This document shows, piece by piece, positions 48,636 through 60,470 of a stretch of DNA of 64,000 nt. The DNA comes from Zhengitettix transpicula (taxonomy: Eukaryota > Arthropoda > Insecta > Orthoptera > Tetrigidae), in NCBI GenBank assembly GCA_037074705.1, contig CM073590.1, positions 210,658,746 to 210,722,745 of the forward strand, written 5' to 3'. Both the position numbers and the translations under genes were made by a program. Every line of letters begins with the position of its first letter. Position 1 is the first letter of the stretch. Under the pieces are notes generated by a model, which was not told where the DNA came from, did not search any database, and was given only the letters and a program-made list of their open reading frames with translations.

Positions 48636-49286
48636 TATCTTCTAATAAATAAAACATAGTGTTTGCATGTATGTGTTTCGCATACAAATGTACACCTGTG
48701 GAGCAAATATCACCAAACTTTGTACATATGTTCCTTGCGATCCGGAAACAAACACTGTAGTATGGGGTTGGAAATATTCAAACATGTTAAAATGTCCAAT
48801 ATTTAAGTCACATAAATATTTTTAGAGGTCAAAGAGATTGATAGTGTTCCTACTGATATTATCTGTAAAGTTTCAACCCCTTACAGCATGGGAAAGGAGC
48901 ATCCTTTGGGGTGGGGTTGGAGTGGCATTACATAAAAATAACACAAAAACAATCTAGATTGGAGTCAAATCCGAGGTTATGGATGTCATTGAGTTTAATT
49001 GACATTCAACTTGCTAATTTAACCCCCAGGGTTGGGATGGGCAGAGGTGGAAATTTTGAAACATGGCCGATCAAATTTATTGCATCGAATAAATATTTAT
49101 CAGGCTTAATTAAATTAATATTATTTCTATCTGTGAGTATAATTTCAACCCCTTTTGGCACGGGAGGGGAGCAGCCTTTAGTGTGTGGGTGGAGTGAAAT
49201 TACAGAAAAATAACACAGAAGCAACTGAGATTGTAGTCAAATCATGGGTTTAGAGATATATGACAACCTGGGCACCCAGCTAGAAT
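48636..49286 (+). repeat. Helitron-like repeat, family H
   Basis: Starts near TCTTCTAATAAATAAAACAT. It has tandem-like blocks (AAGTTTCAACCCCTTACAGC and AATTTCAACCCCTTTTGGC; GGAGTCAAATCCGAGG and GTAGTCAAATCATGGG) and ends GGGCACCCAGCTAG. A TC start and CTAG end fit Helitron-type termini, but no Rep/helicase is present. Between ARL3 and the secreted-protein gene. Confidence 0.5.
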
Positions 49287-49369
49287 ATATATAAACTGTG
49301 GATCTAAAACATTGTACAATAATAATTATTGAGGACCAGTTGGCTGGAATGGGTGCAGGAAGAGGTTTA

Positions 49370-49450
49370 CACATCTGAAAATTTGAAATGTTTCTTCCTA
49401 TCCAATATGGTGTCACTGGCACTCAATTTCAGGTAAGCCAGTGATTCTGT
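49370..49450 (+). repeat. Family B repeat
   Basis: ATCTGAAAATTTGAAATG, then CACTGGCACTCAATTTCAGG, then TAAGCCAGTGATTC. Downstream of the secreted-protein gene. Confidence 0.5.
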
Positions 49451-49515
49451 CAAAGAGAGACAATTTATTTTTTGAGAGGTTTCCAACTGGGTTAAATATT
49501 TTTTCATACATAATA

Positions 49516-49546
49516 TTTCCCTTGCATGCCTTGCCATCATCGTCAG
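49516..49546 (-). ncRNA. Possible hammerhead-like core
   Basis: The minus strand has CTGACGA, 20 nt containing GGCAAGGCATGC, then GAAATATTATG. Boxes are intact but stem II is unclear. It lies about 70 bp past a family B copy. Confidence 0.2.
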
Positions 49547-49915
49547 GCAAATAATAGTCACTTTTGACAAGGGAAACTATAATAAATTTTTTTCATAATT
49601 TACACTGGTAAAGTCCTAACTCTTGAGTTAATTAATTTAAGAATTCATGAGAATAATTCACAAATTATATTTCAGTCCTAGTTTTACATGAATATGAAAG
49701 ACATTTGTGCACTAACAATTGTGATATATTATTGTACATTTTGTGGACTTAGCAGAGATCTGTATTTTATAACTAAGATTTTATGTAAAATGCTGTTCAC
49801 ACCAGATTTAATATATTTGTAATATTTTTTTCTTCACATAACTGTCAAAAACACACATTCACACTAATAAATCACACCAATCACTCATGTCACTTGTGGA
49901 ATACATACTCCAAAC

Positions 49916-52302
49916 TCAGAGTTCACTGTGGGCATATTCTGTTGTTGCTTTAGTATCTTCTTCATGGAACTCGGAGCAATCAGCAGGGTATTGGACCTAT
50001 GAAAGTTAAATTAATTTCAAGTTATTTCCTAATACTATTTCAGTATTTGAATGAACATAGAGAAGAAAATATTTTGAAAGTTATAATTGAAGAATTAAAT
50101 TCACTTACCGGGCAATCATGGTCACTGACAACTGCATTATATAACTTCCAAATTGGGGTACCGGTGTTACCAGAGAGGTACCATATTGCTGCCAAACTGA
50201 AATGTAAATTGTAGTTATTAATAAAATAACTTCATTTGTGTGAATATGTAGGTACAAAAATTTACATGAACTATTTGACCAATTATAGTGATACATTAAT
50301 TTGAGGTTTCTTTGTTATTAAAGTACAAGTTACTTTTCCAGAAGTTACAATTAACCTTCTTTTGCATGCCTTTTATTAGTCGTTCTACATAGTTAAACAA
50401 TTATTTTATTACAACATTGCCCCTCATCCATAACATAACTACAGTTTGTACAAATGGTAAAATTAAATAAATGTCCTTAGTTCATAACTCAATCTCAATG
50501 CAGATTACAATTCATTGTATTTTGGTTGTATTTGTTTTATATTGCATCTACATTTCAAATCTTGACTAGCTATTCTAGTTGCAGTAGTGAAATACATCCC
50601 CTTTTCCTGCATTTATAAGTTTCCATGTTGTCCACAAAGCAGAAACTTCTATACTGTCTGTGACCAACTGAAAACTTAGTTATGACACAGTATTTTCTTT
50701 GACTGGTTTGGTAGAAAACAATTGATCAATTTTTATATATAAGATATAGTTCTACATACCTTGAAAGTTTGGTGACACCTGGTTTAAGACCTCCCTCAAT
50801 TGCAGTATCCTTTTGGTTCACCGTGCAAATTACGTAACTGTCACATTTTGGATTTCGAACACCAAACCTGTATGCCCGCCATACCCTCATGACTGGCTCT
50901 ATCACTTCTCCGCTTATAGTGTCTGTCAGTTTGTCTTCAATTTCTTTAGTACTGAGGTGTGACAAGCTCAGACCTTTCGCCTGCCCTAATCTGAATACTT
51001 CCTGCAGACAAAAAAATTAAATGAATGTGATGAAGTTTAATGAATTAAATAATATGGCCACTTGTTTGAGTTCATTAATACAAATCCCGTAAATAAATGT
51101 TGGCTATAATTAAGGATTTATTGCACCAAAGTATAGAGTATTAATATGATATAATATTATCCAGTTGCAATACAACTGGATAATAATATTTTCTCTCTTT
51201 TGGTGAAAAAAAAAAAATTTTAACTATGATAAGGAAATTAACAAAATTAAATTTCTAGATACCTGCATATAGGAGACAGCAGGTTTAATGTATGTCCCAG
51301 AATCAATGTCAAGGGCAAAATGTCGCTTTGCAATGGCATTGGCAATTTTGCTCAGAGATTCAGCAGGCTTCTGAGGATCAAACTTTTGGTAACCTTGTGC
51401 CTTAAGGAATCCGTTCCCCATAAACTGTGCTGTTGTAAGATACCTGGCGACAAGTATAAAACTGTATAAACTGGCAAATTTGCTGATCTCGGTCAAGAAT
51501 TATGTTAGCGTTTTTACCTCTGTTGAGTCGCTGGATTTGTAATGTGAGTTATCCATTCCGAGACGTAAGCGGACAGGCTACGAACCCACCTCTTCCTGAA
51601 GCTTGCGTTTTCGAGAGACTTGTAGATACGTTCAGCGTCAAGGTTGCCTTCATCGTCTGTGAACAGTTTGACCGTTGCTTTCAGACCACTGCTCTCCCAT
51701 ACAGTCTTCCCTAACTCAGAGTTCGTGAAATGTGACCAATAGTCGCTTAGGGTTGACATAAGGGGCTGGAAAGCCGATCCTCTTCCTGTTTCTTTGGTGT
51801 TCGACCCTCCAGCTTGAAGAAGCATAGGAAGGATATTCAGAAGACCCGCGACAGCATTCCCGGTCCCCTCACCACTGTCGTCTCCACCCAAGAGCCCCGA
51901 AGCGAGGGACAACATGCTGCCCCAGTCCACTTGCGGCTGCTTTGGCTCGTCACGTTGTACGTCGTTCTCCTCGGCGTCGTTTCCGGACATCATTCCCAGC
52001 ATGGAGCTAATGAGATGAGGGTCTATCCCTCCTGAAGAACTATCGCCTTCTTTGTCGAAAAGCGACGAGACACTGGACAACAAATCGCCGTTCTTGATCA
52101 TATCACCAATGTGTTTGCCACTCTCGGACTGCATGAAATTCTTCACGATACCCGTAATTGCTCCCAGACCACCACCATCTTTATTCTTTAACTGGTCCTT
52201 CAGAAGTGACTTTGCAGCCTCCACGAACGGATTAACTTCTTCCTCCGCTAAGGTACACGTCACAAGCAATAGAAGATAAAAATTCCTCAGTAATCGCTTC
52301 AT
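49916..52302 (-). CDS. Uncharacterised secreted protein, 5 coding exons
   Basis: Spliced minus-strand gene. Coding exons: 52302-51518, 51443-51263, 51001-50760, 50196-50109 and 49996-49916. GT-AG junctions and phases are consistent and give 1377 nt, 458 residues plus TGA. The first 19 residues (MKRLLRNFYLLLLVTCTLA) are a clear signal peptide, and I see no other membrane segment, so secretion or lumenal residence is inferred. Residues 20-200 are rich in Gly, Ser, Asp, Leu and Met, with repeated short amphipathic segments such as SMLGMMSG and SLASGLLGG. The C-terminal half is more globular-looking, with WRAYRFGVRNP and Trp/Tyr-rich stretches. The mature protein has only four cysteines (375, 381, 431, 439), spaced to allow two disulfides. 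I do not recognise a named family. The exon structure and clean frame show a real, constrained gene. Function unknown. Confidence 0.85.
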
Positions 52303-53257
52303 TTCGAATTATTGGTCACTTAAATACACGTAAATAAAAACACTCGTCGAGCTGTAATGTGTCTCTATCGCATCCTTAGGAGACGTGGGTGCGCTCCCGA
52401 CCGTAGGCAGAGGAGGACTCGACGAGGCAGGTGAGTAGCGGGACTTTATACGGATCCGAATTCCTAAGGCAGAGTCCTGTCAATGACCTTCCAGCAGCTC
52501 TGCGCAGCCAGGTATAAGCAAGCGGCATCCGGAGACACAGGTATATGCTACCTCGCGCATGCGCACTCCTCACGAACAGATAACATTCGGTAGTATATCG
52601 TGTTTGCTGTTCGGACCTTCGAATTATCATCAGCTGTATGCGAATGAATAATTAATACCTTCTGAATGTAGGCTCATTCCACTTCAATTATACATATTTT
52701 AATGAAACAATATATAATGACTTAAAATAGGATTAAATTGGGTTCTAAAAACTTAGTAGTTATTATTACTCGTTTGACGTATTGCTCTACCGGTCTTCTT
52801 CGCAAAATACTGGCGAGCAACCAAAAATTTCTATATACTGCTCTGTAACAGTACCAATTTGATTATATAACAGCAGAAAACCCAGAGGAATATAGGATGT
52901 AAGGCATATTTTCAGAACTTAATAAACTAATAAAAAGATAAACATGGAAGGTATTATTAAAAATACAGGAGAATGAATACCTGTAATAGGTATCCGAAAA
53001 TCTATTAAAAGGCAAACTACAGGAGCCCTTGGCAATAAGGAAATAATAAATTAAGCTATGGGTAGTAACAATGACAATATTCGATTTGGTTCCGAAGAAG
53101 AGTTATGTAGGGAGCTAAATGACCCAGGAAGAAGACTAAGAAAAGTATAAATAGCACAAACTATGAAATTATTATTCAAGAAAGTATACTTTTTAACAAT
53201 GAACCAGGATTGCGGGTTGTCCTTCATCGTAATGAAAGATTATGAATCGTTTTACAT
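52303..53257. other. Promoter side of the secreted-protein gene and intergenic
   Basis: 52370-52630 is GC-richer and holds the TATA candidate. Beyond it the DNA is AT-rich with no recognised gene. Confidence 0.4.
52445..52450 (-). promoter_or_regulatory. TATA box candidate for the secreted-protein gene
   Basis: On the minus strand TATAAA stands 143 nt upstream of the ATG, in a locally GC-richer stretch (about 52370-52630) that contrasts with the AT-rich surroundings. Transcription starting about 30 nt downstream would give a 5' leader of roughly 110 nt. No initiator was identified with confidence. Confidence 0.4.
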
Positions 53258-53545
53258 ACATCCAGATTTAATAAGAAAGATAGTCAATTCAGACAAAAAA
53301 GTGATAATATAAATACCACACCGCGTATCCAGATTTGTTCCATTCAGTGATGTCATCTGGGTCGAGACTCGGCAACATTGTTGCTTTTCAACTTTTGAGA
53401 TCGTCTCCTGGTTTGTCGTTCTAACAGCTCTTGCGTTTTTGAATCACCTGACGAATGCAACAAGATTTGAAGAAACGTTGTGTAGTATTTATTTCATCAC
53501 TTCATTTTGTCTCTTAATTGGCTACTTCTTTAACTAATGGTTGTT
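53258..53545. repeat. Family A foldback element
   Basis: Left arm AATAAGAAAGATAGTCAATT...ATAAATACCACACCGCG and right arm CACCTGACGAATGCAACAAG...GAAACGTTGTG...TTGGCTACTTCTTT are inverted, with about 100 bp of GC-richer centre. The right arm keeps CTGACGA and GAAACG. Confidence 0.65.
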
Positions 53546-55304
53546 TTTCGTTAACCATTACGATGCCAAATTGTGCATTAAGAACAAACTATGATAAAAT
53601 CATGTCCATAGAAAGTTTAATTGTAGCTTTCTAATGTTTGTTTTTAGTTAATGGTTATCAACTGAAAATTGGCGTAATAAAAAAAAAGAACCTCAGACAT
53701 GGATTTTGTTATCGTGCATGAATAAAATTGATTAATATTGGACTAATATACAACATTCATAGTATGACACGTTTGACATATTGTAATGAAGTCTGTAAGA
53801 ATTAATCTCCGGAAGAGTCCAAGTTCATTACAGAAAAACAATTTATTGTCGTATTGGGCTCAAATGAAACAAAGATCGAAATTACTATACTTTTGTATTT
53901 TGATATTCAGCAAACCACTAAACTGTCGGGTGGAGTGAACGGACACTTGGAAACCCAGAAAAGAGAAGGCAGAAATCTGTGAAATATATTATTATTAAGG
54001 CTCAATACGAAACAATGGAAGTTAGAAACGAATATTCTTCAAAACCCAAGTAATGGTAAACATTGCGAAAGAAAGATAGTTGAGCGAATCGGCAAGTAAT
54101 TTAGGATGGCAAATGTAAGGAATGTGATTTGGTGAGAACAAGATGCATTACTGCAGGAAAAACAGATCAGTTGAAGGAAACTCAATATGGTTATATTAAG
54201 AAACATTTTTTTGTCCCAAATCTGTAAATAAACCCTTCAAACACACGTACTTTTTCAAATATTGGAAAAAAATATTGATTTTCCGATTGGATTTGTCATG
54301 CTGATGAAATAATTTGTTAAATTTTCTATCGCTTACGACGTGTAGTGGAAAACCACGGACAAATATTTTAAAGGAAATAAGGGCAAGTATCTGACATTTT
54401 GTTTTGTCAATACAACAAAGTCAAATAATTCAAATACCTTTAAAAATTAACCTGATGCAATTATGGTGGATTGAGGCCATTTGAAGTGTTTTGAAGTACG
54501 CTTCAAACCACTTCAAGCGTGGATAACGATCATAGCACTCGTAAACGCAAACTACTTTATAGTACCCGTGCTTCGCTGCGGAGTATTTTTTTTTTCAAAT
54601 AAAACTGTCGGCCAAATATAACTTATATAGCCTATGATGTACCTTAAGTTACAAGTAGAAATATGAAAAATCGTTAGAATTTTTTCTGCTGTTATTAAGT
54701 GTATTCCTATAAACTGACACGTTAGCTTTTATTTATATAGAGTACCGCCGATCCATAAATATAAAACTTTCTGCATAAGTGCAATCCTGGTAAATTCAAA
54801 CTGAGAATAAAAGTACTTGAATTGTTTTCGCGTGATTTGATTAATAGTTTCATTATTTCCAAAAATTAACTCCAGAATAAAAGATACCCCAACTCTAATA
54901 TCAGTTTAATTTTTCCAAAATTATTGTTACATGGTTATATTACGGATCTAGAATATTTTTTACACTTTTGAATTTTAGCGTCATTTATAAATATTATTCA
55001 GACAGTAGACAATGCAATTACAATATATCAGAAGTATTTTGCAACGAAATAATGAAATAATAAAAAATTAAATATATTCAAGTTTAGCAAATTATACCAA
55101 AATTATAAATAAATATATCAATTAATAATACTAAATACGACATTCAAACGGACAAACTTAAGATAATTTGAATTTATAACTGCCGGACTGTTCGACGTGG
55201 ATTAGCGTCTTTTTCTAACGACGAATAACTTAAGACTGGAAATTGAACAAGGTACAAAAATCAAAGATAAATACATAAGAGACAAAGAACTTAAAATAAA
55301 ACAT
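53546..55304. other. Intergenic, no gene seen
   Basis: AT-rich. Near 54553-54585, TAGTACCCGTGCTTCGCTGC resembles a common insect repeat terminus. Near 55190-55225 the minus strand has GACGCTAATCCACGTCGAAC, possibly a broken hammerhead-like terminal motif of PLE remnant 3. A related piece recurs near 59062-59095. Confidence 0.3.
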
Positions 55305-55780
55305 ATTACACCTTTCTGTGTCGTGCCAACAGTATTGGGCTGATTTTAATTATATAGCATTTCAGAAATTAATCTTTTCCAATAATTAGATTTATGCTCT
55401 TTAATGCCAGTATTTAAAATTCTTTTTAACCAAAGTCACAATTTGAACAATTAATTTTGCTAACAACATTGCTAGTGGAAAAACTTATTCATAGGATCTT
55501 TGAGTCCTTTGATGAAACCAGAAGATTCAAACTTAAAATTACCAAAAAATTGACGATTTTTAAACAATTGTATCAGATTAAATGATAATATACCACTGAA
55601 AGGTAACACAATAAATTTATTCTACATAATTTGCCTTATAACATTTTTCTAGTTGAACCTGAAATAAATTTAGGATAATCTCATGTTTATGTACCTATAA
55701 ATGAATTCGATAGGATAGAGGTTGGTCAATAATTTATTTTTGACATAGTTAAGATTAAATGTATAAATTACTTTATGAGG
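55305..55780 (-). mobile_element. Penelope-like element remnant 3, linker and GIY-YIG endonuclease
   Basis: The minus strand reads, across frameshifts: NKLLTNLYPIEFIYRYINMR, IVLPFSGILSFNLIQLFKN, GFIKGLKDPMNKFF, STSNVVSKINCSNCDFG, then LNTGIKEHKSNYWKRLISEM. This follows the PLE order: RT-to-endonuclease linker with LP., KDP, then V..KI.CS.C, then R..EHK and KRL.SEML. Different in wording from remnants 1 and 2, so probably a third lineage. Dead copy. Confidence 0.7.
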
Positions 55781-56407
55781 TTGAACTGTTAACCCGCACC
55801 CTACAAGTATTTTTACTTTTAGAATGAAATTAAACAAAATATTAATAAAAAATTGATACATAGTAACGGGGACGAACAAATTGTTAAACCTTCTTTTTTG
55901 TTTGTTTGTATAAATTCAGTGACAGGATTAATGTAGCAAGTTAACGCTGACACCGGGCTTGGACAAACCAGTTGCCGAAACTAAACACAATACCGGTATT
56001 TACAGTTCTGGACTAGTATAACCAAATAATTTTCACCACGGTCCGACCTAATCAAACGTTTTCAATTTTTTAAAGATATTATGACGAAAAGAATATAAAC
56101 AAATTTTTTGCAATTCGTGGCTAAATTAAATTTCAAATTAGTACATTTCAATATGTGTTTCAGACATTGCATCATGTCTTCGAAGAAGAGAAATTCCATG
56201 CTTACGTCCTGACGTGGCGTTCGGTAAAAGGCAGGACTAAGAACAACTACGTGTTGCCTGACGTGTCCTCAAACACTCACGTGGCGGCGTTTCTCCGTCT
56301 TCTGTCATAAGGGAAATATGCATAAAACAGTCCTGAATTAATTATGAACGTATTCAGACCTGTGGCAAGTTCCTAGCGTCACTGTCAAAATAATTATTAA
56401 GCGTTCA

Positions 56408-56990
56408 GATCATCTATATATGTATATAAATGAATGTCCGTCTCTGTATCCCCCTATGCCATCCTAAACCATTCATGCGATTGAGATGAAACTTTGGTGA
56501 GTTGTTGTGAGCACCTCAGCGAAGGTTTCTGTCGGCCTTTTGAAGCGTTAGGCAACTCCCAAGGGGTGAAATTTAAAAACATGCTAAAACGGCCGATATT
56601 AGCGTCGATTAATTACTTTTCGGTGTATATGTGATTAATAGTTTATATCCAGATGTTTTTAGTGTATAATTTCAACCCGCACCAATAAGGGAGGGGGTGG
56701 AGTGCCGTTAAATACAAATAACGCGAAACAAGCGAGACAGGTGTCAAATTCTTGGTTGAAGAAGTCAGTGAGCTTAATTCTGACTGTCACTATGTCAGCT
56801 GAGTTGTAGTTCAGCCCCTAGGTGTGGAGATGGGGGACGAATGAGGGTGAATTGCTGTTACATAACAGTAATGAGAAAACAAGAGACTGCTGTTGAATCA
56901 GGGGTTGTGGAAGTCACAGAGTTTAATTCTGACATTGGCCGTACTGATTATATGTAGTTCAGCCCCTAGGAGTGGTTGTGGAGGAGAGTG
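56408..56990 (+). repeat. Helitron-like repeat, family H
   Basis: Starts ATATATGTATATAAATGAAT, has GAGATGAAACTTTGGTGAGT and GGCCGATATTAGCGTCGATT, then repeated blocks with TTCAGCCCCTAGG (twice, about 140 bp apart). Matches 14821-15690 in opposite orientation. The 3' terminus is not clear. Confidence 0.55.
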
Positions 56991-57414
56991 AAACAAATTT
57001 CCATATTCAATATTAAATGCGTAGACCAATTTTCTTCTTAGTTAAGGATTAAAACACAATGATGAAAATTTGTGTGTTTATTACCACGAACTAGAAGGGT
57101 ACTTTGTGAAAATATTAGCTTTTTTATTCAGTCCTTTATGAGATATACCCATTTGAAAATCATCAATTTTTGTAAAATTGCGATATTTGAAGGCCTGTAA
57201 AACCTAAATGAGTCAATTGAAAGGTGTCAAATTATTTTTAGGTTTTGTCCTCTATAATTTTTTAAGGGGAAGACAATAAAGTTGTGTTGTAATGTTTTAT
57301 TGAATTGAAACTTATATTGTCGCGGAAGGGTAAGATGGTATCTTGGGAAATACCACCTACACGGAAGTAGAATAACAAATAGACCAACGTGAGTGACGTC
57401 ACAGCCTATCACCT

Positions 57415-57970
57415 CAATGTGTAATATAATAGTCTACACGTGCCCTCTTATCATAACGTCGCTTCAGCATAGCGGGCCTAAGAGGGCGCAGCTGCAAGAA
57501 CACTGATGCAGTTAAAGACATCACTTTAGATATAGCGAGTAACTAAACACAACAACAACATAAATATTCACCCCTTCCACTTAGGCAGCTGTGATGACGC
57601 TGCGTCTAGAGCATTTTAAGTACCTTATGCAGACATGCTCACGGCAGCAGAAATCTTCCACCCTGTAAGAGTTCTTCTCATTGGAGACTTAAAATCATCA
57701 GGGAGGGGGAACGGAGTCTTCGAATTGTTCAAAGCTTCTTGGGAACGACAGTCGTGATCCAACCCCAGACGGGTCGGTGGCTCCTGGTGCTATCCGCCAG
57801 TTTGTCTTACTTTATTTTATTTCTAACTATTAAATCTCTTTATTCTTCATCAGCTCTTATTTGACTGAAGTGCAGCGAAACACCAACCACTACGCCTAGG
57901 TTCAATTAGTTGAACCCGAACCCTCACGTTACCGACTTTCCTATTTCCTGTTCTTAATTCTTCCTTTATC
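57415..57970 (+). other. Possible solo LTR or LTR-like segment
   Basis: A GC-richer segment beginning TGTAATATAATAGTCTACAC, with CCCTCTTATCATAACGTCGC, GGGCGCAGCTGCAAG, AT-rich polyadenylation-like TTAAATCTCTTTATTC and a following GGTAGCCAGGTGAGCTAACG. The layout recalls an insect BEL- or gypsy-type LTR and leader, but I found no second LTR, no target duplication and no gag/pol. Speculative. Confidence 0.25.
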
Positions 57971-58875
57971 CTCTAGATCGGTAGCCAGGTGAGCTAACGG
58001 AGGTATAGCTCGGTTGGTGAACGATCTATCTGGACTTCCCATTTCCAACTGCTGGAATGTTGCATGTTTACAATGGTGGAGTGTTACATGATGGCAGGCG
58101 GGATGTTACAAATGTGTCATATGTTAGCTATCATAAACTCTGCAAAATAATTCAGTTAAAGCTAATTCTCACTTCAGAAACGAGAATTACTACAGTTGCG
58201 TCGTTTCAACCACTAGCTTTGCCATTGTTTATTTCTTAAATAAACAAGAATACGTTACAGGTAGCATTTGAAACGTCACAATATAATGTTAAAGTGACAT
58301 AACTGGACCAATCCATATGAAATCAACCAATAAAAAAATAATTGTTGCTGACATTTTATTTTTACTCATGGATTTTCTGTTTATGTATGTATCTGGAAGT
58401 ACAAATTAATATTTTTAAAAAGTTACCAGTTGCAGTCTGGATTCTATCTAGCAGCCATTTTTATTAAAAGAATCTGCCTATTTTGTCGCTTAGAGAGATT
58501 AGCGATAAGTTTTTTTATTCATGAAGATATCAACTGGAAATAATAACCATGTTATTCTCAATTAAACTAACTATAAATAATGTTCAGACCAAAAATGTGT
58601 TAAGTTGTGAGGAAATAACCTAAAACTTAACTAGAAAAATGTGTTTTCTATTCGAGAAAAATGAAGAATTTAGGATTTTCTTTTCGTTTAATTGTAATTT
58701 GTTGTTGATAAGATTATAAATATTATTGATTTGTCCATTATCAAACCCAGTGAAGACCCTGAGAAATTCAATATTATAAATTTGTAATTGTTTGAGTTAT
58801 TGCCACAAAATAAAAATATTGTTTGTAAAATTTATTTATTTTTTTCATTTAATTAACGACATCCATTTGTTTATT

Positions 58876-58878
<3 letters not shown>

Positions 58879-58918
<40 letters not shown>
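58879..58918. repeat. (AT)n microsatellite
   Basis: Pure AT tract of 40 bp. Confidence 0.95.
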
Positions 58919-58922
<4 letters not shown>

Positions 58923-60364
58923 AATTGCATAAAGCCCCTCAAAATTCTAAATTAAAGATTTTTAAAATGAATTATATTTTCATTTCAATTTCAATTGATG
59001 ACTGATTATAAACGTTGGGGTTAATTACCAAATTTTACACAATGTTAATGTTAATAATAATAATACTAAATACGATCTTCATACAGACGAACTTTAAATC
59101 CGCATCGAAAAGTCTGCCACTTTAAAATTTTTATTTTATTAGTTGTTTAATGTGCGGAAATTACACCGAAGTCGGCAACAATGTTACCAGGAAACGTTGA
59201 CAAATTTTAAAACATTGTCAACATTTAGTGGTGACAATTATGACCGGAATTGTTGCCAACGAGAGTTGTCGACTTTCGTTGTTCAACATTGAATGTGACG
59301 AAAGATGTTGACATCATTTGGTGTAAACGCGCCTTTATTCTAACTGAATTATAATCCGAAATTATAACATCTTCATTAATTATTTGTGGTTGTCGTTGTC
59401 CACGAAGTAAATTGGAGTCATGAGAAGAGAGTGTCAGGAAGGAAGAAACTATTTCGAGTCGTAAAATCTCGAATAATTTTCAGGGATAGACAATTGAATC
59501 AGGACAGCGGCATGAGAGTATGAATATTACGACAGAAATACAACCAACGAATACGAAAGAAATCTTCAGAACGGGTGAACCACGAAACATAAAGTGGAAT
59601 AAACTCCAATAAATTTATTTTCGACTTTCTCCGAACCACTTAAAATGCAATGTATTTATTATAAACAGAGAAAATACTCAGTATACGCAGAATACTATTA
59701 TTCGTTGGGACAATTTCTTCCGCCATGTCCCCTAAAAAAAACTCTGGCCATTGCCCTCACTGCAAACTCACGCTGTACATTCCTCGACGAAATCTCCAAG
59801 GCCTTCACAGTCAGATGTGAATCTTCCTTCTCAAAATGATCGAAATAAACCTTTGGAAGCCATATCTGATTAATATATCTGCAGTAAATCCAACCCAATT
59901 TTTAAATTAATTATTTCCGAATTTCTGGGAACTCATAAATTCCGAACACTTTAAGTTCCCATTAAAACTGAACACGAGGCAATTTACTATGGTTCTGTTT
60001 GCAATATATGTTCTTTCATGTCAATCGGCTACTCATAGACATAACACTTTTTTCTACTATGCAGATACAACTCAATTGTTTTTAAGAATAAATGTAGAAC
60101 TGTTAAAAAATTCATTTTTGCCAATTAACGAAAATTATAGTTCCATGAGCTAATTATAATTATTACTTGTTCTTGGATTTCATTGTACAGTTTCACCCAG
60201 GACGATAGAGGTCATTGATCACACATGTCTTCTAATTTTTTTTAGGGTGACAGGCTACACGAGGATCATCCACGTGATTGATTTTTCCTCTTGAATGTCA
60301 TAGAAAACGATTTTAAAAGGAGCAATGTGGAAGGATTAACTATGAGTCCCAGATTATAGTTTAA

Positions 60365-60470
60365 GGATCCTAGTCAGCAATCTCCTATAAATAATGCAGT
60401 AAAAATCCTAGAAAATCTGCGTCAGGTAGGTCGGGCTCTTGGTACTTGTCCCACGTCATTTCGACTATTC
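60365..60470 (-). mobile_element. SINE-like repeat, fragment 3
   Basis: The minus strand has GTGGGACAAGTACC, CGACCTACCTGACGCAG, TTTTCTAGG and CTAGGATCCTTAAA. This is the middle of the element at 43561-43958. Both ends are missing. Confidence 0.65.

Noticed and set aside
52376..52630. 84-codon minus-strand frame upstream of the secreted-protein gene
   Set aside because: It overlaps the TATA candidate and GC-richer promoter region; composition alone explains the open frame.
57890..58030. tRNA-like A-box (TAGCTCGGTTGG) and GGTTCAA-type strings
   Set aside because: The boxes are in the wrong order and spacing for a tRNA or tRNA-derived SINE, and no cloverleaf could be drawn.
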